41,198 nucleotides of DNA, from assembly GCA_023387735.1 (NCBI GenBank), contig JAEWHP010000024.1, forward strand, positions 1 to 41,198, in the 5' to 3' direction. Shown in pieces: positions 33,711 to 41,198 of the stretch (positions are counted from its first letter, which is position 1; each line of letters begins with the position of its first letter). The stretch comes from Pseudomonadota bacterium. GTDB taxonomy: Bacteria; Pseudomonadota; Alphaproteobacteria; Rhizobiales; Xanthobacteraceae. Position numbers and translations under genes: made by a program. The notes under the pieces are model-generated. The model ran no database searches. It was not told where the DNA came from and saw only the letters and a list, made by a program, of their open reading frames with translations.

Positions 33711-35261
33711 TCACACGATCCGCGAGGTCTTGTTGCCCCAGTAGCGGTCGCGCAAAAGCCGCTTGTAGAGTTTTCCGGTCGGCAGGCGCGGCAATTCCGC
33801 CTCGAAATCGATCGAGCGCGGCACCTTCTGCCGCGACAGCGACTGGCTGCAGAAGGCGATCAGTTCGTCGGCCAGATCCTGATCCGGCGACACCCCCGGC
33901 ATCGGCTGCACCACCGCCTTCACTTCCTCGCCGAGATCCGGGTTGGGCACACCGAACACCGCGGCATCGGCGATCTTGGGGTGGGTGATCAGGAGGTTCT
34001 CGCATTCCTGCGGATAGATGTTGACCCCGCCGGAGATGATCATGAACGTGGCGCGGTCGGTCAGGTACAGATAGCCATCGTCGTCGACATAACCGACGTC
34101 GCCGACCGTGCTCATGCTGCCGTCGGCCGAGCGGGCCTCCTGCGTCTTGCCGGGATCGTTGAAATATTCGAACGGCGTCGCCGTCTTGAACCACACCGTG
34201 CCCGGCGTGCCGACCGGGCAGGCCTGCATGTTCTCGTTAAGGATATGCAGGTCGCCGAGCAGCACCCGGCCGACCGTGCCGCGATGGGCCAGCCATTGCT
34301 GGCTGTCGCAGGCGGTGAAGCCGAGCCCTTCGGTGGCGCCGTAATATTCGTGGATGATCGGCCCCCACCATTTGATCATGTCGTCCTTCACGGCCGCAGG
34401 GCAGGGCGCGGCCGCATGCACCGCGATCTCGAGCGACGACAGGTCGTAGCGGTTGCGCACGTCTTCCGGCAGCTTCAGCATCCGCGAGAACATCGTCGGC
34501 ACCAGTTGCGTGTGGGTGATGCCCCATTTCGGGATCAGCGCGAGATATTGTTCGGGGTCGAACTTCTCCATGATGATGGCTGTGCCGCCCATCTTGATGG
34601 TGAGGTTCACGGCAGCCTGCGGCGCGGAATGGTAGAGCGGCGCGGGCGACAGGTAGACCATGCCCTCGCGGTACTGCCAGATCTTCACTAGGAAATCGAA
34701 CAGCGGCAGTTGCTGGTCGGCCGCTTGCTCTGGCAGCGGGCGCAGGATCCCCTTCGGGCGACCGGTGGTGCCTGACGAATAGAGCATCGCGGTGCCTATG
34801 CACTCATCGGCGATCGGCGTATGCGGCAGGCCGGCCGTTGCTTCCCGAAGGCCGACGATGCGGTCGCTCTCGCCCTCGCCATCGGCGACGATGCAGAGTT
34901 CGACCTTGGGGCATTCCTTCAGCGCATCGCGCGCGACATCGAGTTTTTCCCTCGACGTGATCAGGATACGTGACTGGCTGTTGGTCAGGATGTAGGCGAG
35001 TTCGCCCGCGGTCAGGTAGGAGTTGACGCATGTATAGTACAGCCCGCTGCGTTCGCCGGCGCCGCAGGCTTCGAGGTAGCGGCTGTTGTTCTCCATGAAG
35101 ATCGAATAGTGGTCGAGGCGCTTGAGGCCGCGGTTGCGAAACAGGTGCGCCAGCCGGTTGGAGCGGGCATCCAGTTCGCGGTAGGTCACTGCTTCGCCCG
35201 ATGACGCCATGATGAAGGCAGGTTGAAGCGGACGAAGATGTACATGCTTGCCGGTATACAT
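33711..35261 (-). CDS. AMP-forming acyl-CoA ligase
   Basis: A 516-residue adenylate-forming ligase with YSSGTTGRPKG at about 161-171, HEYYGATEG in the middle, the hinge LTDRATFMIISGGVNIYPQE, and catalytic Lys497 in LPTGKLYK. The ATG at 35261 follows TAGGGAG, which overlaps the stop of the alcohol dehydrogenase gene 16 bases upstream, so the two form an operon. The alcohol dehydrogenase could make an aldehyde or keto product whose acid this enzyme activates, but an aldehyde dehydrogenase is missing. It is the third stand-alone AMP-forming ligase in the window and is not a close copy of the other two. Substrate unknown. Confidence 0.9.
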   Translation of the reverse strand: MYTGKHVHLRPLQPAFIMASSGEAVTYRELDARSNRLAHLFRNRGLKRLDHYSIFMENNSRYLEACGAGERSGLYYTCVNSYLTAGELAYILTNSQSRILITSREKLDVARDALKECPKVELCIVADGEGESDRIVGLREATAGLPHTPIADECIGTAMLYSSGTTGRPKGILRPLPEQAADQQLPLFDFLVKIWQYREGMVYLSPAPLYHSAPQAAVNLTIKMGGTAIIMEKFDPEQYLALIPKWGITHTQLVPTMFSRMLKLPEDVRNRYDLSSLEIAVHAAAPCPAAVKDDMIKWWGPIIHEYYGATEGLGFTACDSQQWLAHRGTVGRVLLGDLHILNENMQACPVGTPGTVWFKTATPFEYFNDPGKTQEARSADGSMSTVGDVGYVDDDGYLYLTDRATFMIISGGVNIYPQECENLLITHPKIADAAVFGVPNPDLGEEVKAVVQPMPGVSPDQDLADELIAFCSQSLSRQKVPRSIDFEAELPRLPTGKLYKRLLRDRYWGNKTSRIV

Positions 35262-35277
35262 ATTGGCTTCGATCTCC

Positions 35278-36432
35278 CTACGCGGCCATATTTAGAATCT
35301 CGCGCACGTCTGCCGGTCCCTCGATCCTGCGCGGATTGCGCGGCACCCAGGGCGTCGCCATCGCCTGCTGCGCGATACGGTCGAAATGTTCAGGACCTAC
35401 CTTGACCTCGCGCAGGCTGCGCGGCATGCCGAGCCCGCGAATGAAATCGTCGAGGACGTCGCCTGCATCCTCGTTCGGGTGCCCCATCGCCGCGGCGACC
35501 AGCGCCTGCCGCTCCGCATTGACTGATTTGTTCCAGCGCATCACCGACGGCAGCATCACGCAGGACGTATGGCCATGCGGCACGCCGAACTCGGCGCCGA
35601 GCACGTAGCCGATGCCGTGGCTGGCGCCCATCGGCACGCCCGAGGCCAGCGGCCCGGTCGAAAGCCATGTTCCGATCTGGCAATCCATCCGGGCGTCGAG
35701 ATCGCCGGCATCTTTCTTCACCCTCGGCAATGCCTGCGCCAGCATCGACAGCCCCTTGAGCGCCTGTGCATCGCCGTAGGGGTGGGCTTCGCGAGAACAG
35801 ATACCCTCGACGCAATGATCGACGGCGCGAATGCCCGTCGACAGCCACAGCCATTCCGGCGTGTGCGACCCGAGCCAGGGATCGAGGATCGTCGCGCGCG
35901 GCATCAGCAGCGGATGGCGCAGCGCTTCCTTGACCTTGGTCTTCTCGTTGGTGACGCCGGCCGTGGCGGAGAATTCGCCGCCGGCGATGGTGGTCGGCGC
36001 GCTGATCTGGCGGACCACGGGTGGCTTGAGCTGCGGCAAGGCGCCGCGCCCGGCCTTGATCCGGTCGATGTCGTCGGGCTCGCGAATGTCGTTGGCGAGG
36101 CAGAGCTGCACCGCCTTGGCGCCGTCGGTGATGGAGCCGCCGCCGACGGTGACGATGAGGTCGGCGTCCGCGGCGCGGGCCTGTTCGCTGGCGGCGATCA
36201 CCGCCGCGCGTGGCGTGTGCGGCGGCATCGCATCGAACGTGCCGACGCAGCGCTGGCCCATGGCGCGGCGGATGTTCTCGATCACGTCGGTTTCGCGGTT
36301 AAGCGTGCCGCTGACCATCAGAAACGCGCGTTTCGCGCCCAGCCGGTTCAACTGCTCGACGATCGCCTCGGATGCCGGTCGTCCGAACACGACCTCGTCC
36401 ATGGCGCCGAATACGACACGCCCGATATGCAC
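35278..36432 (-). CDS. Iron-containing-type alcohol dehydrogenase / maleylacetate reductase-like, metal-site aspartate replaced
   Basis: A 384-residue NAD(P)-dependent oxidoreductase of the group III (iron-type) fold. The nucleotide loop VGGGSITDGAK is at about 96-106 and the C-terminal helical domain carries the metal-site region. His206 (IRAVDHCVEG), His272 (GASHGIG) and His286 (FGVPHGHTS) match three usual metal ligands, but the aspartate that precedes the first His by four residues is Arg202. Maleylacetate reductases of this superfamily also lack that Asp and work without metal, so this enzyme may do likewise. The GTG at 36432 is preferred: GGGAGG lies six bases upstream, whereas ATGs at 36462 and 36450 have no such site. 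It forms an operon with the ligase that follows it. The substrate is not known. Confidence 0.85.
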   Translation of the reverse strand: MHIGRVVFGAMDEVVFGRPASEAIVEQLNRLGAKRAFLMVSGTLNRETDVIENIRRAMGQRCVGTFDAMPPHTPRAAVIAASEQARAADADLIVTVGGGSITDGAKAVQLCLANDIREPDDIDRIKAGRGALPQLKPPVVRQISAPTTIAGGEFSATAGVTNEKTKVKEALRHPLLMPRATILDPWLGSHTPEWLWLSTGIRAVDHCVEGICSREAHPYGDAQALKGLSMLAQALPRVKKDAGDLDARMDCQIGTWLSTGPLASGVPMGASHGIGYVLGAEFGVPHGHTSCVMLPSVMRWNKSVNAERQALVAAAMGHPNEDAGDVLDDFIRGLGMPRSLREVKVGPEHFDRIAQQAMATPWVPRNPRRIEGPADVREILNMAA

Positions 36433-36745
36433 GCTTGTCCTCCCGGACATTTTTTGGCCCATCTAGCGAGCCTTGAGCGCCAAGGTTAGCGGAGGAAATC
36501 GGAGACGTCATGCATGAAGATGGTGCGCGTCACGTTTCCGTCATGAGCGGGGCATTAGTTGGCGCTCGTCGCAGAGCGAAAAGGTCGAGATTGCCGTGAC
36601 GCAGGGCGTTGCCTGCGCGAATGCATAACGATTGTGCTTGATCCCTGCGGCTTCTTGACGAGACTGGGAACCGATCACATCTGTGGCCTCCGCCAGAGAT
36701 ACGGCGGCTTTCATCCATCAGGGATGTCGAGACGGGAGATGGGGT
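36433..36745. other. Divergent intergenic region between the dehydrogenase and efflux genes
   Basis: This 313-base stretch lies between two divergent transcription units and should hold both promoters. I see TTGACG at 36654-36659 as a possible -35 for the efflux genes, but no convincing -10 at the right distance. No regulator gene, repeat or supported small gene is present. Confidence 0.5.
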
Positions 36746-37954
36746 TTGACCGCAACTGAGCAATTGGAGCGTCCGGCGTCGCCGGCGGGGATCGACCTGC
36801 GTCCACCTCATGGCCTCAAATGGCTGACCCCGCTGTTCGCGCTTTCGCTGGCTGCCTGCGGCGACCAGCCGCCGCAGGCGCCGGCTGCCGCAGCGCCGCC
36901 CGTGACCGTGGCCGAGCCGGTGAAACGCACCGTCACCGACTGGGATGAATTCACCGGACGTTTCGAGGCGGTCCAGGAAGTTGCGGTTCGCGCCCGCGTC
37001 GGCGGCTTTGTGACCGGCGTCGAGTTTCGCGACGGCAGCATCGTCAGGACGGGCGACCTGCTTTACGTGATCGACGCCCGTCCCTTCGAGGCGATCGCCG
37101 AGCAGGCCGACGGCCAGTTGGCCGATGCGCGGGCGAAGGGTGAACTCGCCAGGCGTGAGCTCGACCGTGCGCTCACGTTGAACCAGACCCAGGCGGTGTC
37201 GGATTCGATCGTCGACCAGCGCCGCCAGACCCTGCAGGCGGCGCGCGCCGCCGAGATGCAGGCCGAAGGCGCACTCAAGGCCGCCAAGCTCAATATCGAA
37301 TTCACCCACGTGGTGGCGCCGATCACGGGCCGCGTCAGCCGCCACCTCGTCACCCCCGGTAACCTCGTGCAGGGCAGCGAGGGCGGTGCGACGCTGCTGA
37401 CGTCGATCGTGTCGCTCGATCCGATCTACATCTATTTCGACGTCGACGAGGCGACCTACCAGCGCAACAGCAAGCTCTGGTTCGAAGGCAAGCGGCCGAG
37501 TTCGCGCGATACGCCCAATCCAGTCCAGGTGACGCTGTCGGGCGAGACGAAGCCCTCGCATGACGGCAAGATGGATTTCCTCGACAACCGCCTCGACGCC
37601 TCGACCGGCACGCTGCGTAGCCGGGCGGTGATTCCGAACAAGGACCTCTCGATCCTGCCCGGGCAGTTCGGCCGGGTCCGCATCATCGGCAGCGCGCCGT
37701 ACGAAGCATTGCTGCTGCCGGATACGGCGATCGCCACCGACCAGTCGCGCAAGATCGTCTTCGTTGTCAAGGACGACAACACGGTCGAGGCGAAGCCGGT
37801 GATCCTGGGCCCGCTCGACGATGGACTGCGCGTGATCCGCGAGGGGCTGAAGCCCGAGGATCGCGTGATCGTCGACGGCCTGCAGCGGGCGCGCGTGGGG
37901 GCGAAAGTCACACCGCAAACCGCCCCGGCCAAGCCGGCCGGTGGCAAGACATGA
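36746..37954 (+). CDS. RND efflux system periplasmic adaptor (membrane fusion lipoprotein)
   Basis: A 402-residue adaptor. It has a lipoprotein signal (LKWLTPLFALSLAAC, lipid-bearing Cys at about residue 38), a biotinyl-lipoyl-like part (VRARVGGFVTGVEFRDGSIV), a coiled-coil hairpin (about 100-180, ELARRELDRALTLNQTQAV), a second lipoyl half (VVAPITGRVSRHLVTPGN) and beta-barrel parts. It links the inner-membrane pump to an outer-membrane channel. The start is uncertain: I chose the TTG at 36746 because GGGAG and GGGG lie before it; the alternative GTG at 36683 has no clear Shine-Dalgarno. The stop overlaps the pump start (ATGA). Confidence 0.88.
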   Translation: MTATEQLERPASPAGIDLRPPHGLKWLTPLFALSLAACGDQPPQAPAAAAPPVTVAEPVKRTVTDWDEFTGRFEAVQEVAVRARVGGFVTGVEFRDGSIVRTGDLLYVIDARPFEAIAEQADGQLADARAKGELARRELDRALTLNQTQAVSDSIVDQRRQTLQAARAAEMQAEGALKAAKLNIEFTHVVAPITGRVSRHLVTPGNLVQGSEGGATLLTSIVSLDPIYIYFDVDEATYQRNSKLWFEGKRPSSRDTPNPVQVTLSGETKPSHDGKMDFLDNRLDASTGTLRSRAVIPNKDLSILPGQFGRVRIIGSAPYEALLLPDTAIATDQSRKIVFVVKDDNTVEAKPVILGPLDDGLRVIREGLKPEDRVIVDGLQRARVGAKVTPQTAPAKPAGGKT

Positions 37955-40900
37955 ATCTCGGCCGGCTTTCCATCAACCAGCCCATCCTGGCGATGGTGCT
38001 GTCGATCGTGCTCCTGATCGTCGGCGCGATCGCCTACACCACGCTGCCGGTCTCGGAATATCCGCAGGTGGTGCCGCCGACGGTGGTTGTCACCACGCAA
38101 TATCCGGGCGCTTCCGCGCAGACCGTTTCCGATACCGTCGCAGCACCGATCGAGCAGGAGATCAACGGCGTCGAGGACATGCTGTACCTCTACAGCCAGG
38201 CGACCTCGAACGGGCAATTGACGATTACTGTCACGTTCAAGCTCGGTACTGACCTGGACAAGGCGCAGGTGCTGGTCCAGAACCGCGTCGCGATCGCGCA
38301 GCCGCGGCTGCCGCAGGAGGTTCAGCGCAACGGCGTCGTCACCCGCAAGAACAGCCCCGACATCCTGATGGTCGCGTTCATGCTGTCGCCGGACGACACG
38401 TTCGACCAGCTCTACATCTCGAACTACGCGCTGCTGCAGGTCCGCGACCAGTTGCTCCGGCTCGACGGCGTCGGCGACATCCAGATTTTCGGCGCGCGCG
38501 ACTATTCGATGCGGCTGTGGCTCGATCCCGAAATGATCGCATCACTCGGGATGACCGCGGGCGAGGTGGTGGCGGCGATCCGCGCGCAGAACGTGCAGAT
38601 CGCGGGCGGCCAGATCGCGGAACCGCCGATCGCCGATCGCGCCTTTTCGCCGAACCTCACCTTCACCGGTCGCCTGAAAGACCCGAAACAGTTCGAGGAG
38701 ATCGTGGTCAAGGCCGGCGCCGACGGGCGCACCGTCAAGCTGCGCGATGTCGCGCGGATCGAACTCGGCGCGCTGTCGTATTCGACCAACAGCTTTCTGC
38801 TCAGGAAGTCCGCCGTCGCCATGCTGGTGACGCAGCGGCCGGGCTCGAACGCGCTGGCGACCGCGAAGAACATTTCCACCACCCTGGAACGGCTGAAAAC
38901 CAGCTTTCCGCGCGGGCTGGACTACAACATCGGCTACAACCCGACCGAATTCATCGCTCAGTCCGTCAGCGAGCTGATCAAGACCATCTATGAGGCCATG
39001 GTGCTGGTCGTGATCGTGGTGCTGGTGTTCCTGCAGGGCTGGCGTCCGGCGATCATTCCCATTATCGCGATTCCGGTGTCGCTGGTCGGCACCTTTGCCG
39101 TGATGGCGGCGCTCGGTTTCTCGATCAACAACCTGACTTTGTTTGGCCTCGTGCTGGCGGTCGGCATCGTGGTCGACGACGCGATCGTGGTGGTCGAAAA
39201 CGTCGAGCGCCATCTCGAGCACGGGATGAGCCGCCGCGATGCGGCGCTGCGCACCATGGAAGAGGTGGGAAGCGCGCTGGTGTCGATTGCGCTGGTGCTG
39301 TGCGCCGTGTTCGTGCCGACCGCGTTTTTAGGCGGCATCTCCGGGCAGTTCTTCCAGCAGTTCGCCGTCACCATTGCGGTCGCAACCGCAATTTCCTGCT
39401 TCTGCTCGCTGACGCTGTCGCCGGCGCTGGCTTCGCTGATCCTGCAGCCGCACGCCGACAAGCGGCCGCCGGCAAGCTGGAATTTCATCGCGCGCGGCTG
39501 GGACTGGTTCACTGGTTTGTTCAATCGCGGATTCGACCGGCTGGCGCATGGCTATGGCCGGGCTGCGAACTTTGTGATCCGGCACTCCGCCGTCATGCTG
39601 CTGGTCTATGCGGCGCTGATCGGCAGTGCCGGATGGCTGCTGGTCACCACGCCGCAAGGCTTCATCCCGGCGCAGGATCGGGGCTACGTCATCGTCTCCG
39701 TGCAGTTGCCCGGTGCGGCATCGCTGGCTCGAACCACGGAGATCGTCCGCGAAATCGAGCGTATTGCGCTCGATACGCCCGGTATCATTCGCGTCGCAGC
39801 CTTCGCAGGTTTTTCGGGCGCAACCCGTACCCAGGCCAGCAACGCGGCGGCGCTATTCCCCGTGTTTGCGGATGCAGAGGAGCGTCACAAGAAGGGCCTG
39901 TCGGCCGATGCGGTCGCCAACGAGTTGCGCAAGCGACTGGCCAGCATCCAGGGTGCTTTCATCATCGTCATTCCGCCGCCTGCGGTTCCCGGTATCGGCA
40001 CCGGCGGCGGCTTCACCATGCGCATCCAGGACCGTCAGGGCCGCGGCTCCGAACTGCTCGCGGCTGCGACCGACGAACTGGTCGGCGCCGCGCGCAAGGC
40101 GCCCGGCCTGACCCAGGTGTTCTCGCCGTTCTCGGCCAACACGCCGCAACTGTTCGTCGACATCGATCGGGTCAAGGCGCAGAAGCTCGGCGTGCCGATC
40201 GCTGGCATCACTGACACGATCCAGACCTATTTCGGTTCGTCCTACGTCAACGACTTCAATTTGTTCGGACGTACCTACCACGTCACCGCGCAGGCCGACC
40301 TGCCGTTCCGGAAAGAGAGCGCTGATCTCGCGCGGCTGCGCACCCGCAACGCCGCCGGCGACATGGTGATGCTCGGCAGCGTTGTCGACTTCAAGGATAT
40401 CTCCGGCCCGGACCGCGTCGCGCGCTACAATCTCTATCCGGCGTCCGAGCTGCAGGGCGACACGTTGCCGGGCACCAGCTCGGCGACCGCCATCAACACC
40501 ATGAAGAAGCTCGCCGAGGACACGCTGCCGAGCGGATTCGATTTCGAGTGGACCGACCTGTCCTATCAGCAGGTGACCGGCGGCAACACCGGCCTCCTCG
40601 TGTTCCCGATCTGCGTGCTGTTCGTGTATCTGGTGCTGGCGGCGCAATATGGCAGCTGGAGCCTGCCGTTCGCCGTCATCCTGATCGTACCGATGTGCTT
40701 GCTGGCTGCGACCATCGGCGTGCGGATCATGGGGCAGGACGTCAACATCCTGACCCAGATCGGCTTCGTCGTGCTGGTGGGGCTGGCGGCCAAGAACGCC
40801 ATCCTGATCGTCGAGTTCGCGCGCGACATCGAGCTCGAAGGCAAGGCGCGGCTGGAGGCCGTCATCGAAGCGTGTCGCTTGCGGCTGCGGCCGATCCTGA

Positions 40901-41103
40901 TGACTTCGTTCGCGTTCATCCTCGGCGTGCTGCCGCTGGTGATTTCCTCGGGCTCGGGTTCCGAAATGCGCCAGGCGGTCGGCGTCGCGGTGTTCTTCGG
41001 CATGATCGGCGTGACCCTGTTCGGCCTGGTCTTCACGCCGCTCTTCTACGTCATCGTCCGGAACCTGGCGGACGGCAGGGGCAAGAAGCCAGCCGCGGTG
41101 TGA
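37951..41103 (+). CDS. RND-family efflux pump, inner-membrane transporter (AcrB/MexB-like)
   Basis: A 1050-residue pump of the HAE1 class with the usual beginning (LSINQPILAMVLSIVLLIVG), 12 membrane helices and two large periplasmic loops. The proton-relay residues are conserved: Asp409-Asp410 in GIVVDDAIVVVENV and Lys948 in GLAAKNAILIVEFA. It exports drugs, detergents or toxic metabolites by proton exchange. The ATG at 37951 overlaps the adaptor stop by four bases, so translation is coupled. A TolC/OprM-type channel gene is not found before the window ends. Local repressor genes are also missing, unlike most such operons. A family A repeat follows its stop. Confidence 0.95.
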   Translation: MNLGRLSINQPILAMVLSIVLLIVGAIAYTTLPVSEYPQVVPPTVVVTTQYPGASAQTVSDTVAAPIEQEINGVEDMLYLYSQATSNGQLTITVTFKLGTDLDKAQVLVQNRVAIAQPRLPQEVQRNGVVTRKNSPDILMVAFMLSPDDTFDQLYISNYALLQVRDQLLRLDGVGDIQIFGARDYSMRLWLDPEMIASLGMTAGEVVAAIRAQNVQIAGGQIAEPPIADRAFSPNLTFTGRLKDPKQFEEIVVKAGADGRTVKLRDVARIELGALSYSTNSFLLRKSAVAMLVTQRPGSNALATAKNISTTLERLKTSFPRGLDYNIGYNPTEFIAQSVSELIKTIYEAMVLVVIVVLVFLQGWRPAIIPIIAIPVSLVGTFAVMAALGFSINNLTLFGLVLAVGIVVDDAIVVVENVERHLEHGMSRRDAALRTMEEVGSALVSIALVLCAVFVPTAFLGGISGQFFQQFAVTIAVATAISCFCSLTLSPALASLILQPHADKRPPASWNFIARGWDWFTGLFNRGFDRLAHGYGRAANFVIRHSAVMLLVYAALIGSAGWLLVTTPQGFIPAQDRGYVIVSVQLPGAASLARTTEIVREIERIALDTPGIIRVAAFAGFSGATRTQASNAAALFPVFADAEERHKKGLSADAVANELRKRLASIQGAFIIVIPPPAVPGIGTGGGFTMRIQDRQGRGSELLAAATDELVGAARKAPGLTQVFSPFSANTPQLFVDIDRVKAQKLGVPIAGITDTIQTYFGSSYVNDFNLFGRTYHVTAQADLPFRKESADLARLRTRNAAGDMVMLGSVVDFKDISGPDRVARYNLYPASELQGDTLPGTSSATAINTMKKLAEDTLPSGFDFEWTDLSYQQVTGGNTGLLVFPICVLFVYLVLAAQYGSWSLPFAVILIVPMCLLAATIGVRIMGQDVNILTQIGFVVLVGLAAKNAILIVEFARDIELEGKARLEAVIEACRLRLRPILMTSFAFILGVLPLVISSGSGSEMRQAVGVAVFFGMIGVTLFGLVFTPLFYVIVRNLADGRGKKPAAV

Positions 41104-41117
41104 AGTTTCACGCAGTC

Positions 41118-41198
41118 GTCATTCCGGGGCGCGCGCAGCGCGAACCCGGAATCCATGGGGCCGCATCGCATGTCGCGAGATGGATTCCGGGTTCGCGC
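41118..41198. repeat. Cloverleaf palindromic repeat, family A, copy 6 (cut by window edge)
   Basis: Begins GTCATTCCGG, first arm CGCGC/GCGCG (loop gca), then CCCGGAATCCA / TGGATTCCGGG around a variable loop, like copy 2. The third arm and closing outer arm lie beyond the window. It stands just after the RND pump gene. Confidence 0.9.

Overview
The window is high-GC bacterial DNA with tightly packed genes, many with TTG or GTG starts behind clear Shine-Dalgarno sequences, several ATGA stop/start overlaps, and many palindromic intergenic repeats. Together with the gene content (many acyl-CoA synthetases and dehydrogenases, solute-binding proteins, a GN-type sortase pair) this suggests an alphaproteobacterium of the Bradyrhizobium/Rhodopseudomonas group. 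That assignment is inference; no rRNA, tRNA or other taxonomic marker is present. I count 28 protein genes and see no tRNA, rRNA, CRISPR array, insertion sequence or prophage.

Left part (1-14.4 kb). An ADP-forming acyl-CoA synthetase (64-2286, -) lies downstream of a sortase (2449-3048, -) and its probable sole substrate, a VIT/VWA protein with a C-terminal LPKTA sorting signal (3266-5542, -). An XRE-type regulator (5730-6497, +) diverges from that pair behind three tandem 10-bp repeats. Next come an AMP-forming acyl-CoA ligase (6632-8176, -), a three-domain MFS/PlsC/acyl-ACP ligase fusion for lysophospholipid repair (8505-11936, -), a small unknown gene (12194-12442, -) divergent from a TetR regulator (12494-13123, +) with two identical palindromes between them, and a branched-chain-amino-acid-type binding protein (13191-14405, -).

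Middle part (14.6-27.8 kb). This is an acyl-CoA catabolic island: three acyl-CoA dehydrogenases in a row (+), a fourth facing them (-), a glutathione transferase, an AraC regulator, a beta-keto acid cleavage enzyme (BKACE/DUF849), an acyl-CoA synthetase, and both subunits of a biotin-dependent acyl-CoA carboxylase. The four dehydrogenases fall into two classes by where the catalytic acid sits. No enoyl-CoA hydratase, thiolase or HMG-CoA lyase is present, so the pathway is incomplete here and its substrate is not determined.

Right part (27.8-41.2 kb). A complete dipeptide/oligopeptide-type ABC importer (binding protein, two permeases, two ATPases; 27845-33431, -) lies downstream of an acyl-CoA ligase and an iron-type alcohol dehydrogenase (33711-36432, -). 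The dehydrogenase has arginine where the metal-binding aspartate is expected. The transporter may feed the catabolic island with a non-peptide substrate. An RND efflux adaptor and pump (36746-41103, +) end the window; no outer-membrane channel gene is visible before the edge.

The most unusual non-coding signal is a set of 80-100 bp intergenic repeats, six of family A and two of family B, that can fold into a cloverleaf. Their arms differ between copies by paired, compensating changes. A third repeat type (27751-27842, half copy at 20-51) is a nested hairpin between convergent genes.
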